Origin: Granulosicoccus sp036478595
GTDB lineage: Bacteria > Pseudomonadota > Gammaproteobacteria > Granulosicoccales > Granulosicoccaceae
Direction: 5' to 3'
DNA: 64,000 bases
NCBI GenBank assembly: GCA_036478595.1
Contig: JAZGEF010000053.1
Coordinates: forward strand, 186,001-250,000
Shown: positions 16,898 through 26,514 of the stretch, piece by piece
How the letters are laid out: each line of letters starts with the position of its first letter
Numbering within the stretch: position 1 is the stretch's first letter
The notes under the pieces: generated by a model
Seen by the model: the letters and a program-made list of their open reading frames with translations, nothing else
Database searches by the model: none
Told to the model about the DNA's origin: nothing
Made by a program: the position numbers and the translations under genes

Positions 16898-18397
16898 GTG
16901 ACGACTCAATACGATTTACTGGTAGTGGGTGGCGGCATCAATGGTGCTGGTATTGCACGAGATGCGGCTGGACGGGGCGTAAAAACGCTGTTGTGCGAAC
17001 AAGCCGATTTGGCGCACTACACCTCATCGGCCAGCACTAAGCTAATTCACGGTGGCCTACGTTATCTGGAACACTACGATTTCATGCTGGTGCGTCATGC
17101 ACTGCAAGAGCGCGAGATCCTATTGCGTGCAGCACCACATATCATATGGCCATTACGCTTTGTATTACCACACCACAAAGAGTTGCGGCCACGTTGGTTA
17201 ATCAGGCTCGGTTTGTTTCTCTACGATCATATCGGCGGAAGAAAACTACTGCCTGCATCCCATTCGCTAAATCTTAAGCAGCATGTTTCTGGCAAGCTGC
17301 TAAAAGATAAATTTAGCAGTGGCTTTGAATACTCTGACTGTTGGGTGCAGGATGCACGCTTAGTGGTGCTCAATGTCATGGATGCAGCGGCACGAGGTTG
17401 TGAGGTACGGGTGCGCACCCAGGTAACGGATTTGATTCGACGCGACGGTTATTGGGATATCAATTTGCTTGATCATGCAACGGGTGAAACATCAACCGTT
17501 ACGGCCAGAGCCGTTGTTAATGCCAGTGGGCCATGGGTGGAGAAAACACTCGACCTGGATGAAGAACATGATTCAAAACATGGGGTGAGACTGGTTAAGG
17601 GTAGCCATATCGTCGTACCGAAGTTGTTTGAACATTCCTATGCCTACATATTTCAAAATGCAGACAATCGCATTGTGTTTGCAGTGCCGTATGAAAACGA
17701 CTACACCCTGCTCGGCACGACTGATGTTGAAGTGGGTGATGATCCTGGTGAAGAAACCATCGAGCAAAAAGAAATTGAATACATCTGCACTAACGTTAGC
17801 GAATACTTTAAGGTATCGGTAACCCCTGATCAGGTGGTTTGGACATACAGTGGCGTGCGGCCACTTTATGATGATGCATCCGACAACGCATCGAAAGTCA
17901 CGCGTGATTACAAACTCGATCTTGATTCAAGAAAAAATGCACCTGTGTTGTCGGTGTACGGCGGCAAGATAACCACTTATCGTAAGTTATCTGAGCAAGC
18001 CATCGATATGCTCAAAGAGCATCTCACTATCACTGCACCTGATTGGACTGCATCTGCATCTTTGCCCGGTGGCGATATCCTTGATGCAAATTTCACGAAT
18101 TTTTTGTCGCAAACACTAGAAAACATGCCATGGCTGGAGGATGCGGTGGCTTACGATTACGCGCGTAACTACGGTACACGTATCACTCATCTCGTTAATG
18201 ATGCGCAATCCATGGCTGATCTTGGCAAGCACTTTGGTGGCTTGCTGTATCAAGCAGAGCTGGATTACTTGGTCGAGCATGAATGGGCACGCACTGCTGA
18301 AGACGTACTCTGGCGTCGTTCCAAAAAGGGCTTGCAGCTCAGTGACACGCAGGTGGCCGATGTGGCGCAGTACTTAGAGTCGGTTAAACTGGCATAA
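16898..18397 (+). CDS. glpD: Aerobic glycerol-3-phosphate dehydrogenase
   Basis: 499 residues. I chose the GTG at 16898 because AAGGTGAG lies just upstream and the resulting N-terminus (MTTQYDLLVVGGG) has the usual length; a GTG at 16889 is in frame but overlaps that ribosome site. FAD-binding GGGINGAG at ~11-18, the family signature STKLIHGGLRYLE, IVFAVPYENDYTLLGTTDVE, WTYSGVRPLYDD and VYGGKITTYRKLSE. Oxidises glycerol-3-phosphate to dihydroxyacetone phosphate at the inner membrane, passing electrons to quinone. Partner of the divergent glpK. Confidence 0.96.
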   Translation: MTTQYDLLVVGGGINGAGIARDAAGRGVKTLLCEQADLAHYTSSASTKLIHGGLRYLEHYDFMLVRHALQEREILLRAAPHIIWPLRFVLPHHKELRPRWLIRLGLFLYDHIGGRKLLPASHSLNLKQHVSGKLLKDKFSSGFEYSDCWVQDARLVVLNVMDAAARGCEVRVRTQVTDLIRRDGYWDINLLDHATGETSTVTARAVVNASGPWVEKTLDLDEEHDSKHGVRLVKGSHIVVPKLFEHSYAYIFQNADNRIVFAVPYENDYTLLGTTDVEVGDDPGEETIEQKEIEYICTNVSEYFKVSVTPDQVVWTYSGVRPLYDDASDNASKVTRDYKLDLDSRKNAPVLSVYGGKITTYRKLSEQAIDMLKEHLTITAPDWTASASLPGGDILDANFTNFLSQTLENMPWLEDAVAYDYARNYGTRITHLVNDAQSMADLGKHFGGLLYQAELDYLVEHEWARTAEDVLWRRSKKGLQLSDTQVADVAQYLESVKLA

Positions 18398-18416
18398 GCC
18401 AGCCATTCGTCAGTGC

Positions 18417-19787
18417 CTACTCGTTTAGTACCAGCTTGTGTCGAATAAACCACAGTACAATAAGCGATGGTATAACCATCAATGTGGTGATAATAAAAAA
18501 GATCCCCCAGTCGCCTTCTAACCAATCGACTAGCTCCCCGGAGGATGACGCAAGTAGTGTTCGACCGAGCGTGCCGATTGAGGCCAATAAGGCGTATTGT
18601 GTCGCGGTGTAGGTTCTGTCCACCAGCATTGAAATAAAGGTAACAAACGCAACAGTTGCAAATGCCGCGGCAATATCATCAACCAATACCGCCAGCGCAA
18701 ACAACCATTCAGATTTACCCGTCCATGCCAATAGTGCGAACATCAAGTTTGTACAGGCCATTGCGATACCAGCAAGAAACAATGCTTTCACCACCCCGGC
18801 TCGAATTGCAAACCAACCACCTAGTAACGTGAAAGCTACTGTTGTGATCCAACCAAGGCCTTTTGAATAGATAGCAATATCAGATTTGGAAAAACCGATC
18901 TCTTTATAAAAAATGATCGACATTTTGCCCATAAATGCTTCGCCAATCTTGAAAAGGAAGATAAAACTTAAGATGGCAATGCCAATAGACTTACCGTTTT
19001 TGCGAAAGAAACTGGCTAGTGGACCAATAGTAGTTGCACCAAACCAGCTCAGTAAACCACCCATGCCAATTTTGCTTTCTATAGTTTGTTGATCATCAAG
19101 CTGTGCTTGCAGCCGCGCTGTAGACGACTCTTCCGGCACATACATTAGGAGGAAATTGCATAGCAGAATTAATAATGTCATAACGATAAATGTCAGCTGC
19201 CAGTAGTCAGCTCTGCCGGCGGTTTCAAAAAAGTCTGCTGCAAATAAGGTAATCATCCCGCCAAGTTTATATCCCGTCCACCAGCCAACGACGGCGACAG
19301 CTGCACCGGCAGCCATTGCAGCCTGTTCGTTTTCGTTTATCTGCTCTATACGCAATGCATCTATGGTGATGTCTTGCGTGGCGGACGATATCGCAATCAC
19401 TAATCCAAAGAAAATAACCAGAGCGAGGTTATCCACTGGGTTGATGAAGCTCCATACAATTACACAGAAGAAAATCGTTATCTGCATGCTGAGAATCCAT
19501 GATTTACGATGCCCGAGCGAGTCAGATAATTTTGGGATCCGAACTCGATCCACCAGGGGCGCCCACCAGAAATTGATGGCATAAACCCCAAAGATCAACC
19601 CAGCCCACCCGACGGTGCTGCGACTCAGGCCGTCCTCTTTGAGCCATAGCGAGAGTGCACTGCCGATTAGCACCCATGGAAATCCACTGATGATGCCAAG
19701 CAACAAGATACGCCACATGCGCCGATCGAGATAGACCGAGAAAGAGGTATTTTTAGCGGACGAGGGAGTCGATACTGAAGTAGACAA
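18417..19787 (-). CDS. AmpG-like MFS permease
   Basis: 456 residues, about 12 membrane segments. N-terminal motif GFPWVLIGSALSLWLKEDGL, then FGVYAINFWWAPLVDRV, LGHRKSWIL and the diagnostic SSATQDITIDALRIE, all typical of the AmpG family of muropeptide importers in peptidoglycan recycling. The substrate is not proven; many AmpG-like paralogs are of unknown specificity. Convergent with glpD with a 19-bp gap; no AmpD, AmpE or beta-lactamase gene is close. Confidence 0.85.
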   Translation of the reverse strand: MSTSVSTPSSAKNTSFSVYLDRRMWRILLLGIISGFPWVLIGSALSLWLKEDGLSRSTVGWAGLIFGVYAINFWWAPLVDRVRIPKLSDSLGHRKSWILSMQITIFFCVIVWSFINPVDNLALVIFFGLVIAISSATQDITIDALRIEQINENEQAAMAAGAAVAVVGWWTGYKLGGMITLFAADFFETAGRADYWQLTFIVMTLLILLCNFLLMYVPEESSTARLQAQLDDQQTIESKIGMGGLLSWFGATTIGPLASFFRKNGKSIGIAILSFIFLFKIGEAFMGKMSIIFYKEIGFSKSDIAIYSKGLGWITTVAFTLLGGWFAIRAGVVKALFLAGIAMACTNLMFALLAWTGKSEWLFALAVLVDDIAAAFATVAFVTFISMLVDRTYTATQYALLASIGTLGRTLLASSSGELVDWLEGDWGIFFIITTLMVIPSLIVLWFIRHKLVLNE

Positions 19788-20064
19788 TTGGGTGTAGACC
19801 TCTGGCTGATAATTAGCCTGCCGGGAAGCTGTAGTATTAGTTTACACGCTTTTTATAGATCTAAAATATTGCTACAGTAGGCTTATTGAGCTAATACCAA
19901 TCATGTTGCTTATTCATTGTTGCCGCAATGATAAAGTGGGATGCCATTGTCATTGGCTGATAGCATTGCTTTGTTGCAGCGTAGATAATCCGATCAGTAG
20001 CTGCCCATCGTCACATCGAGGTGTTACATCGACGTGGTAAACCGAATTGTCAGAAGGATACAAA

Positions 20065-20436
20065 ATGAAAAAAGCATCAGATTATCTCAGCGCAGCGCAC
20101 GCTAAAGTCCCTAAAATTAATACAAAAGACGCTATTGCCAAGCATGGTGGCAGTACCCTATTTATAGATGTGCGTGATTCAGCTGACATCGCTAAAACCG
20201 GCACTATTGCCGGTGCTCTACGCATTCCGCGGGGTTTTCTTGAGTTTGCTGCCTGTGAAGATACGCCTCATAAAAATGCGGCTTTGAGTAAAAACTCCGA
20301 AATCGTTCTGGTGTGCGGAGCTGGTGGGCAGGCCGCGCTCGCCGGTAATACGTTACATGAGATGGGCTATAGCAACGTTAGCAATGTAGGCGGCATTGGC
20401 GATTGGAAAGACGCCGGCGGCCCAATTGAGAATTAA
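20065..20436 (+). CDS. Rhodanese-domain protein
   Basis: 123 residues from the ATG at 20065, which has AGAAGGA six bases upstream; an earlier in-frame start at 20047 lacks one. Single rhodanese domain with FIDVRDSADIAKTGTIAGA and active-site loop CGAGGQA (Cys84). Usual single-domain rhodaneses have CxxGxR; here Gln replaces the loop Arg. It probably transfers or carries sulfane sulfur in the cytoplasm. It is 36 bp before the aldo/keto reductase and may be co-transcribed. Confidence 0.85.
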   Translation: MKKASDYLSAAHAKVPKINTKDAIAKHGGSTLFIDVRDSADIAKTGTIAGALRIPRGFLEFAACEDTPHKNAALSKNSEIVLVCGAGGQAALAGNTLHEMGYSNVSNVGGIGDWKDAGGPIEN

Positions 20437-20472
20437 AAACAAGCTTCCACTAATTACTCAGGGCTATGCTCA

Positions 20473-21462
20473 GTGAAACAAGCTGAATTAGGTCGCTCTG
20501 GTATCAATGCCTCAGTAGTGGCTTTTGGCGCCTGGGCGATCGGTGGGTGGAAATGGGGCGGTACTGATGCAAAGCAATCGGTAGCGGCATTGCAAGCTGG
20601 CATGGATGCCGGCATCAATCTTATTGATGGTGCAGCTGTTTATGGCTTTGGTTTATCAGAGGAACTTGTTGGTGAGGCGATCAAACACAAACCGCGTGAT
20701 GAAGTTGTCATCATAAGTAAGTGTGGATTGCGTTGGGATATCGAATCAACAACACTGCATGCCGAATCAGAAGGTAAACGTATTTTTCGTACACATGCCG
20801 CGGAATCAATTGTGTGGGAAGTTGAACAAAGCTTGCAGCGTTTAGGCACCGATTATATTGATGCATACCTCACTCACTGGCCAGACCCATTAGTGCCAGT
20901 AGAAGATCTGGCTGCAACAATGGAATCCTTAGTGGCGGCTGGCAAGATCCGTACATGGGGTATGTGTAATAGCAGCCCCGAAGATATTGCCGTGGCGCTT
21001 AAAAGTGACTCGTTCAGTATCGACCAAGAAAAATACAGCATGCTTGATCGGCAGCAGGACATTCAAAATTTACCGGCCTGCGTGCAAAACCGCTTGGCGT
21101 TTTTGGCATACTCGCCAATGGCTAAGGGATTGCTTACCGGACGTATTAATAAGCAGCGCGAATACTCAAGTGGTGATCAACGGATTGAGAATCCACGCTT
21201 CACGTCAGAGGCGCTTGATGCATTGCAAGTGTTGTTGCAGCCTGTGCAGAAAATAGCGGCCGCACGCCAGATGCAAACGCATCATTTAGTACTGGCTTGG
21301 ACATTACAGCAAGCGGGCGTAAGCCATGTATTAGTAGGTGCTCGTACCGCCGTGCAAGCCAGGAGCAATGCAGCAGCGGGGTCGCTTGAGTTGCGTGATT
21401 ACGAGTTGCTTGCAATCAACGATGCCTTGAGTGTTTGGCCAGGCTTTTCGTTTGAGGCTTAG
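20473..21462 (+). CDS. Aldo/keto reductase
   Basis: 329 residues, GTG start. TIM-barrel AKR with catalytic Asp52, Tyr57 (DGAAVYGFGLSEELVG), Lys in VIISKCGL and His in YLTHWPDP. The NADPH-binding end shows AWTLQQAGVSHVLVGARTAVQ. Length and motifs fit the YajO/Tas-like branch. The substrate cannot be told. Convergent with tctA. Confidence 0.9.
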   Translation: MKQAELGRSGINASVVAFGAWAIGGWKWGGTDAKQSVAALQAGMDAGINLIDGAAVYGFGLSEELVGEAIKHKPRDEVVIISKCGLRWDIESTTLHAESEGKRIFRTHAAESIVWEVEQSLQRLGTDYIDAYLTHWPDPLVPVEDLAATMESLVAAGKIRTWGMCNSSPEDIAVALKSDSFSIDQEKYSMLDRQQDIQNLPACVQNRLAFLAYSPMAKGLLTGRINKQREYSSGDQRIENPRFTSEALDALQVLLQPVQKIAAARQMQTHHLVLAWTLQQAGVSHVLVGARTAVQARSNAAAGSLELRDYELLAINDALSVWPGFSFEA

Positions 21463-21490
21463 TATAGCTTGACCGATACCCGGTCGGCAC

Positions 21491-22996
21491 CTAGTCCGAC
21501 ACCCGTTGAGGTTTGGCTAGTACGCCGCGTAGAAACATCGGTGCAACAAACCCCAGCACAGCTGCTACCCAAAATCCGATTGCGATAGGGGATGAAAACA
21601 AATACATCCAATCGCCGTCAGAGATAATCATTGCACGGCGTAGCGCATTTTCCATATGGCCACCCAGCAAAATGCCGAGTATCACCGGAACAGTTGGCAC
21701 GTCTAGTTTGCGTAAAAAATAGCCCAATACACCAAACATCACCATCAACAGTAAATCAAAATAGCTTCCCGACAGCGAATAGATACCTACGAATGAAACC
21801 ATCGTTACTCCAGGCAGGAGTATCCACGCCGGAACTTGCAATACACGCACAAACACTTTCACCATCGGTACGTTCATGAGTAACAACACGATGTTGGCAA
21901 TTAGTAGTGATGCGATCAAGCCCCAAACTACTTCAGGGCGATCAGTAAACAGTGTTGGGCCCGGTGTGATGTTTAGCGTCATCAGCAATGCCAGTAGTAC
22001 CGCGGTTGTGCCTGAACCGGGCACGCCAAGCGTTAGCATCGGTACCAACGCGCCACCTGCTGCTGCGTTGTTGCCAGCTTCTGGCGCTGCAACACCCTTG
22101 GCAACGCCGGTACCAAAGCCGCCGTCTTTGCCGGCAATGGCTTTCTCGGAGGTGTAGGCGAGGAAGCTGCCGAGGGATGCGCCCGCGCCAGGCAAGATAC
22201 CGGCGATAAAACCGATGCCACTGGCGCGAAGCATGGTCCACTTAGTTGACCAAATCATTCTCCAGGGTACGGTTACCTTATCCAGCTTGACGCCAATGGA
22301 TGAACCTTTGCCGTGGCTTTCGATAAAGAAGAAGACTTCAGCAATAGCAAACAAGCCAACAATGGCAACAAGAAAATCAACACCATCCATCAAGTGCATG
22401 TTGCCAAACGTCAGCCTTGGCATACCTGAGTTGTTATCGACACCAATCATCGCAATGCCGATACCCAGGCAGGAGGCGAGGGCGGCTTTGGCTTGATTGT
22501 TTGATGCCACGCCACCTAGTGTGCAAAAGGCCAACAGGTATAAAGCAAAGTACTCTGCCGGGCCAAATAAATACGCAATGCGTGCAAGCAGTGGCGCAAG
22601 TAATAACAAACCGATGGTGGCAAGGAACGCACCGACAAAGGATGCAACACCCGAGAGTACCAAGGCATCACCGGCTTTGCCTTGCTTTGCCATCGGGTAC
22701 CCATCTAATGTGGTCATTAACGCGGGTTCATCGCCGGGTATGTTTAATAGAATTGAGCTGATGCGGCCGCCATACATAGCGCCATAGTAAACGCTAGTCA
22801 TCAACACCAAGGCTGATGTGGCATCTAAGCCGAGTGTAAACGTGATGGGTATGAGTATCGCGACACCATTGGATGGGCCAAGCCCTGGCAATGCACCAAT
22901 AATGGTGCCGAGAAAACAACCGACAACAGCCAGCATTAAAGTAGAAGGTGACAAGGCGATGGAAAACCCCATCATCAAATTGTTGAGAATATCCAT
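21491..22996 (-). CDS. tctA: Tripartite tricarboxylate transporter, large membrane subunit TctA
   Basis: 501 residues, about 12 membrane segments. The family signature lies near the start (GTIIGALPGLGPSNGVAIL, then YGAMYGGRISSILLNIPGD) and its inverted-repeat partner is near the middle (GFIAGILPGAGASLGSFLAY, GAAAGGALVPMLTLGVPGSG). It forms the permease with TctB, driven by an ion gradient and fed by TctC. Last gene of a tctC-tctB-tctA unit. Confidence 0.95.
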   Translation of the reverse strand: MDILNNLMMGFSIALSPSTLMLAVVGCFLGTIIGALPGLGPSNGVAILIPITFTLGLDATSALVLMTSVYYGAMYGGRISSILLNIPGDEPALMTTLDGYPMAKQGKAGDALVLSGVASFVGAFLATIGLLLLAPLLARIAYLFGPAEYFALYLLAFCTLGGVASNNQAKAALASCLGIGIAMIGVDNNSGMPRLTFGNMHLMDGVDFLVAIVGLFAIAEVFFFIESHGKGSSIGVKLDKVTVPWRMIWSTKWTMLRASGIGFIAGILPGAGASLGSFLAYTSEKAIAGKDGGFGTGVAKGVAAPEAGNNAAAGGALVPMLTLGVPGSGTTAVLLALLMTLNITPGPTLFTDRPEVVWGLIASLLIANIVLLLMNVPMVKVFVRVLQVPAWILLPGVTMVSFVGIYSLSGSYFDLLLMVMFGVLGYFLRKLDVPTVPVILGILLGGHMENALRRAMIISDGDWMYLFSSPIAIGFWVAAVLGFVAPMFLRGVLAKPQRVSD

Positions 22997-23058
22997 AAAA
23001 GCGTAAACGTTGTTGGCTGGTTAAATTAGCTTGCTTAGTTTTTTTACTAAAGCCTTGG

Positions 23059-23496
23059 CTACATAAAGGCTGCAGGAAAAGGGACAAGGCCCAGGCCAAG
23101 TGCATATTTGAATAAAACAAACAGCCCTACCGATAAACCGATACCACTTAAAATAGCCGCGAGTGGTTTGGGTGATATTTGATAACTCAAAATGGCGGCC
23201 GTGACAGCCGTGGGTAGTATAAAACCGAATGGCTTGAGTGCGAAGGCATAAGCCACCAGAACAAGCACAGCAAATAGCAGAGACAGAAAGGTTTTGCCGG
23301 CCGGCCATTCGGGATTCGGATCAGGTTTGATGATCAGAACCAGTGAGCTGAGAGCGGCAACGATACCAATCATTATGGGAAAGGCCTTGGGGCCGACTGG
23401 ATCTTGCAAAAAGCTGGTTTGGATCTGAGTAGCACTCGCGATATACGCGAGTGCTACCAGTAGTGAAACCAGTCCGAGGGCACGGTCTCCTAGCAT
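23059..23496 (-). CDS. tctB: Tripartite tricarboxylate transporter, small membrane subunit TctB
   Basis: 145 residues with four predicted helices and the usual QDPVGPKAFPIMIG motif between helices 1 and 2. Its start overlaps the tctC stop by one base (TAATG), a sign of translational coupling. 62 bp precede tctA. Confidence 0.92.
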   Translation of the reverse strand: MLGDRALGLVSLLVALAYIASATQIQTSFLQDPVGPKAFPIMIGIVAALSSLVLIIKPDPNPEWPAGKTFLSLLFAVLVLVAYAFALKPFGFILPTAVTAAILSYQISPKPLAAILSGIGLSVGLFVLFKYALGLGLVPFPAAFM

Positions 23497-24464
23497 TACT
23501 GAATTACACCGATTTCTTTGGATAGCTCACGTACTTCAGCAACCACTTGATCAACGTAACTTTGGAAGTCGCCGCCAACTTTAGTAAATGGTGCAAGGCC
23601 ATTGGCTTCCATCGCAGTTTTCCACTCAGCTGAATCAGCTACTGCTTGTAGCTTGGCTGCCCAGTCGTTGAATACGTCATCACTCACGCCTTTTGGTATA
23701 TACAGGCCGCGCCAGTTAACCGCAACAACATCAAAGCCTTGCTCTTTGGCAGTAGGGATATCATCAAAGCCTGGTACGCGCTCTTCAGTTAGTACTGCTA
23801 GAGCGCGGATATCACCTGACTTTAAGAAGCCAACGATTTCAGACATATCGCCTGTCATCGCTTGAGTAAAGCCACCGATAGTTTGAGTGATTGCGTCAGC
23901 ACCACCGTCAACACCAATGTATTTAATTTTTGTGATGTCAGTAAAGCCAACACGTTGTAGCAACATAAGCGGCTTAAGGTGATCAAAACCACCCACAGCG
24001 GAACCGCCAGCAAAGGTTACCGAGCCTGGATCAGCTTTAATTGCGTCAAGCAATTCACCCAGGCTTTGGAATTTGCTGTCTTTAGCAACAACGATTACAC
24101 CTGGATCTGCGCCAATGGCTCCTACAAAGCGTACTTGATCAGCAGTCATGCCGGCATAAGCGTTTTGCGCCAAGCGAGTGGACGTAGCTGAAGAGGCTGC
24201 GATGATTAGATCGGCATCGTCGTTACGCTCAGCAACAACGTGGTTGTAGGCTAAACCACCACCGCCACCTGCCATGTTAGTGACTTGAATGGGTTTATCC
24301 ACAGCGCCGATATCGTGCATGATTTTGCCGATGGTTCGGCAAGTGAAATCCCAGCCGCCACCAGGGTTGGCAGGAGCAATACATTCAGCTGCATAACTTG
24401 AGCTGATCGATCCTAGCGTGAGGATCACGCCAGCGGTAATTGATTTTAAAATTGGTGTGTTCAC
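23496..24464 (-). CDS. tctC: Tripartite tricarboxylate transporter substrate-binding protein TctC
   Basis: 322 residues with a signal peptide (cleaved near SSSYA-AEC). Bug-family periplasmic binding protein: CIAPANPGGGWD at the ligand loop, VTNMAGGGGGLAYNHV, GAIGADPGVIVVAKDSKF and WRGLYIPKGV. The PGGGWD motif binds the ligand carboxylate through water molecules in characterised relatives. The substrate (citrate, tartrate, glutarate or another) is not predictable. First gene of the operon. Confidence 0.93.
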   Translation of the reverse strand: MNTPILKSITAGVILTLGSISSSYAAECIAPANPGGGWDFTCRTIGKIMHDIGAVDKPIQVTNMAGGGGGLAYNHVVAERNDDADLIIAASSATSTRLAQNAYAGMTADQVRFVGAIGADPGVIVVAKDSKFQSLGELLDAIKADPGSVTFAGGSAVGGFDHLKPLMLLQRVGFTDITKIKYIGVDGGADAITQTIGGFTQAMTGDMSEIVGFLKSGDIRALAVLTEERVPGFDDIPTAKEQGFDVVAVNWRGLYIPKGVSDDVFNDWAAKLQAVADSAEWKTAMEANGLAPFTKVGGDFQSYVDQVVAEVRELSKEIGVIQ

Positions 24465-24783
24465 TAAAAACCTCCATTGAGTTTATTAAGTCGTAGCTAC
24501 CGAGCAATTATTACGGCACACGCAATATTGGGCGTCGGGCATACAGAACTTAATATACACGGATAGGTTGGCCTAGCCCAATGAAAATGGCAATTTTCTA
24601 CGCAAGTGCTTACCAGGCGCGGGGCAGCTAAGCGATAGGCGGGGCGCGGGATTGACAGAAAATCAGCCTGCGTAGCAGATGGATGTTGGCGTAGCGATGA
24701 TAGTGAAGCGGGGAACACCTTGGTTGTTCGTGAGTCTGGCATTATTGGGATTGTTAATTGATACACACTCCGGGACAAAACAC
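24465..24783. other. Divergent intergenic region tctC / His-rich protein gene
   Basis: About 320 bases holding the tctC promoter on the minus strand and that of the gene at 24784. In-frame codons extend the latter gene upstream to 24679, but the sequence lacks a ribosome site there. No repeat or clear operator is seen apart from a small hairpin-prone AAAATGGCAATTTTC near 24580. Confidence 0.4.
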
Positions 24784-25365
24784 ATGAAATCCAAATCAGT
24801 AATAATTCTATCCATTGCAACAGTAGCGATGTTAATAGTTGGCGGCTGGCAACTAAGCACTAGCAACCATGGTTCGGGTGGATCTGGCCACGCGATGACA
24901 GTGCACCGAAACGGAATGCTCGAAGAAGGTGGTCAATCCATTTTTGCAGCACTGAGCGAGGTGATCAGTGTTTTTGAAGCCGATGATAAAACTGATTGGA
25001 ATGCCATTGATATTGATGGCCTGCGATCGCACTTATTGGATATGAATGATCTGATGACTCATACCCATTCTGTGACCGATGTCGTTGGAGGCAATCGCAT
25101 ACGTTTTAATGTGGTAGCAAACGGCGGTAACGATTCACTGGGCGCCATACACCGAATGGCGAAGGCGCATTCACAGTTTATTCAAGCGTCTCGCGGCTGG
25201 AAAATAACCGCCGCAACAAATGATAGTGGTGCAACGATCGATATCGTTGTTAACGAGGAGGCAGATCTTATGCGTTTAAAAGCGTTAGGTTTTTACGGCT
25301 TTATGTCGCTCGACTCTCATCATCAAGCACACCACTATCAAATGGCTATGGGTGTTGGTCATTAG
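24784..25365 (+). CDS. His-rich periplasmic protein, probably metal-associated
   Basis: 193 residues from the ATG at 24784, where a signal anchor (SVIILSIATVAMLIVGGW) begins directly; a frame extension to 24679 is less likely. The C-terminus is His-rich (SHHQAHHYQMAMG), with further His in DLMTHTHSVTD and GAIHRMAKAHSQF. Similar proteins occur in copper-resistance loci as I recall, often misnamed. It is convergent with a DUF411 gene and a cytochrome cluster, which supports a copper or redox role. No enzyme motif seen. Confidence 0.65.
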   Translation: MKSKSVIILSIATVAMLIVGGWQLSTSNHGSGGSGHAMTVHRNGMLEEGGQSIFAALSEVISVFEADDKTDWNAIDIDGLRSHLLDMNDLMTHTHSVTDVVGGNRIRFNVVANGGNDSLGAIHRMAKAHSQFIQASRGWKITAATNDSGATIDIVVNEEADLMRLKALGFYGFMSLDSHHQAHHYQMAMGVGH

Positions 25366-25379
25366 TTGTTCATCAGTCA

Positions 25380-25943
25380 CTAGTAGCTCGAATACACGGC
25401 GGTTTCGCCAGATTCAGTAAACGATAACACGTCGTAGTCCTTAGGTATTAAACTAGCCATGCCGGGCGAGTACATTGGCATACCCGGTGCAGTTAGCCCT
25501 TTTATATTGTTGGGCTTCTCGCGCAAGAGCTTTTTGATATCCACCACTGGTACATGGCCTTCAATAACATAACCGTCAACCAAAGCGGTGTGGCAAGACA
25601 TCAACTTTCGATCACTTAAGCCGTTTTCAGCTTTAACGCGATCAACATCATCTGTATCGATCGCGGTTACCGCCAAGCCTTCACTTTTTAAGTAGCTTAC
25701 CCAGCCACTACAGCAGCCGCAGGTCGGGCTTTTGTATACGGTGATTCTGGGAAACTTGGGTTTAGTTTTTGTAGCCGCCTCAGATAACGTGACGGTGGTT
25801 GACGCAATTGCGTGATCAAGTTTTGTTGTGACAGCTTCTGCCTTAGTCGTTGTAGTATTGGGTTTGCCGCCGTCTTGCGTACATGCAGATACGAGTACCA
25901 GTAATGCGACACAGTTGCTAGTTATTGCAGTGATAAATTTCAT
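25380..25943 (-). CDS. DUF411 family metal-binding lipoprotein
   Basis: 187 residues from the ATG at 25943 (GGGAG upstream); longer in-frame starts precede the signal peptide. Lipobox LVSAC at ~18-20. After a Thr-rich linker the DUF411 domain has TVYKSPTCGCCSGWVSYL, SCHTALVDGYVIEGHVP, and the end GLTAPGMPMYSPGM. The CxxCC-type cluster and Met/Cys/His residues suggest copper binding in the periplasm. Last gene of a minus-strand cluster with three cytochromes. Confidence 0.85.
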   Translation of the reverse strand: MKFITAITSNCVALLVLVSACTQDGGKPNTTTTKAEAVTTKLDHAIASTTVTLSEAATKTKPKFPRITVYKSPTCGCCSGWVSYLKSEGLAVTAIDTDDVDRVKAENGLSDRKLMSCHTALVDGYVIEGHVPVVDIKKLLREKPNNIKGLTAPGMPMYSPGMASLIPKDYDVLSFTESGETAVYSSY

Positions 25944-25989
25944 ATGGAGTGCTCCCATGTTTGTTACAGATCGATACTGATGACGAAAA

Positions 25990-26514
25990 TCAGTTGCCAA
26001 GTAGCTTGTCTAACAAAGTAGGTTTATTGTTGTTCAACGTTTTAAAGCTCTTTTTGGAGCCGCCGTTGGTTTTTTCTTGCCATTCGCGTTCTTCTTCCGA
26101 CCATGTATTTTTGATAAAAGACAACACAGCGATGATGTCGTCGTCCGACAAAATGCTCTCGTATGTTGGCATCCGTGTTTTGTAGTCTGGATCGTTAACC
26201 ACTTTACCCGGGCCGTATTTGGTAATTTCAAAAAGCAAATCGTCAGAATGGTGCCAGGTGTGTCCGCTAGCATCATGTGGAGGAGCGAGTAGATACCCCT
26301 CCGCGTCGCGCTCTCGCCAGTTTGCTTGGCCCTGCAGTTGTTCTCCGTGGCAGGCAGCACAATTGCGGCGATATATCTCTTCGCCAGCTTGCACTATTAC
26401 CAAATCATCGGCTTTTAGTACTGTTAGTACGCCGTCGATTCCTTCAGATGCCCAAGTGGCTGTTGTTGTAATTAAGCAAGTGAGAAAAAATATAACAAGT
26501 TTGTTTGTAGTCAT
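25990..26514 (-). CDS. Monoheme class I cytochrome c
   Basis: 174 residues. Signal peptide ending near TWA-SEG; one heme site CAACH and a likely axial Met in KTRMPTYESIL, followed by the usual C-terminal helix DDDIIAVLSFIKNTW. Periplasmic electron carrier. A basic Asn/Lys-rich tail extends past the fold. Its ATG overlaps the stop of the diheme gene by one base, so the two are coupled. Confidence 0.9.
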   Translation of the reverse strand: MTTNKLVIFFLTCLITTTATWASEGIDGVLTVLKADDLVIVQAGEEIYRRNCAACHGEQLQGQANWRERDAEGYLLAPPHDASGHTWHHSDDLLFEITKYGPGKVVNDPDYKTRMPTYESILSDDDIIAVLSFIKNTWSEEEREWQEKTNGGSKKSFKTLNNNKPTLLDKLLGN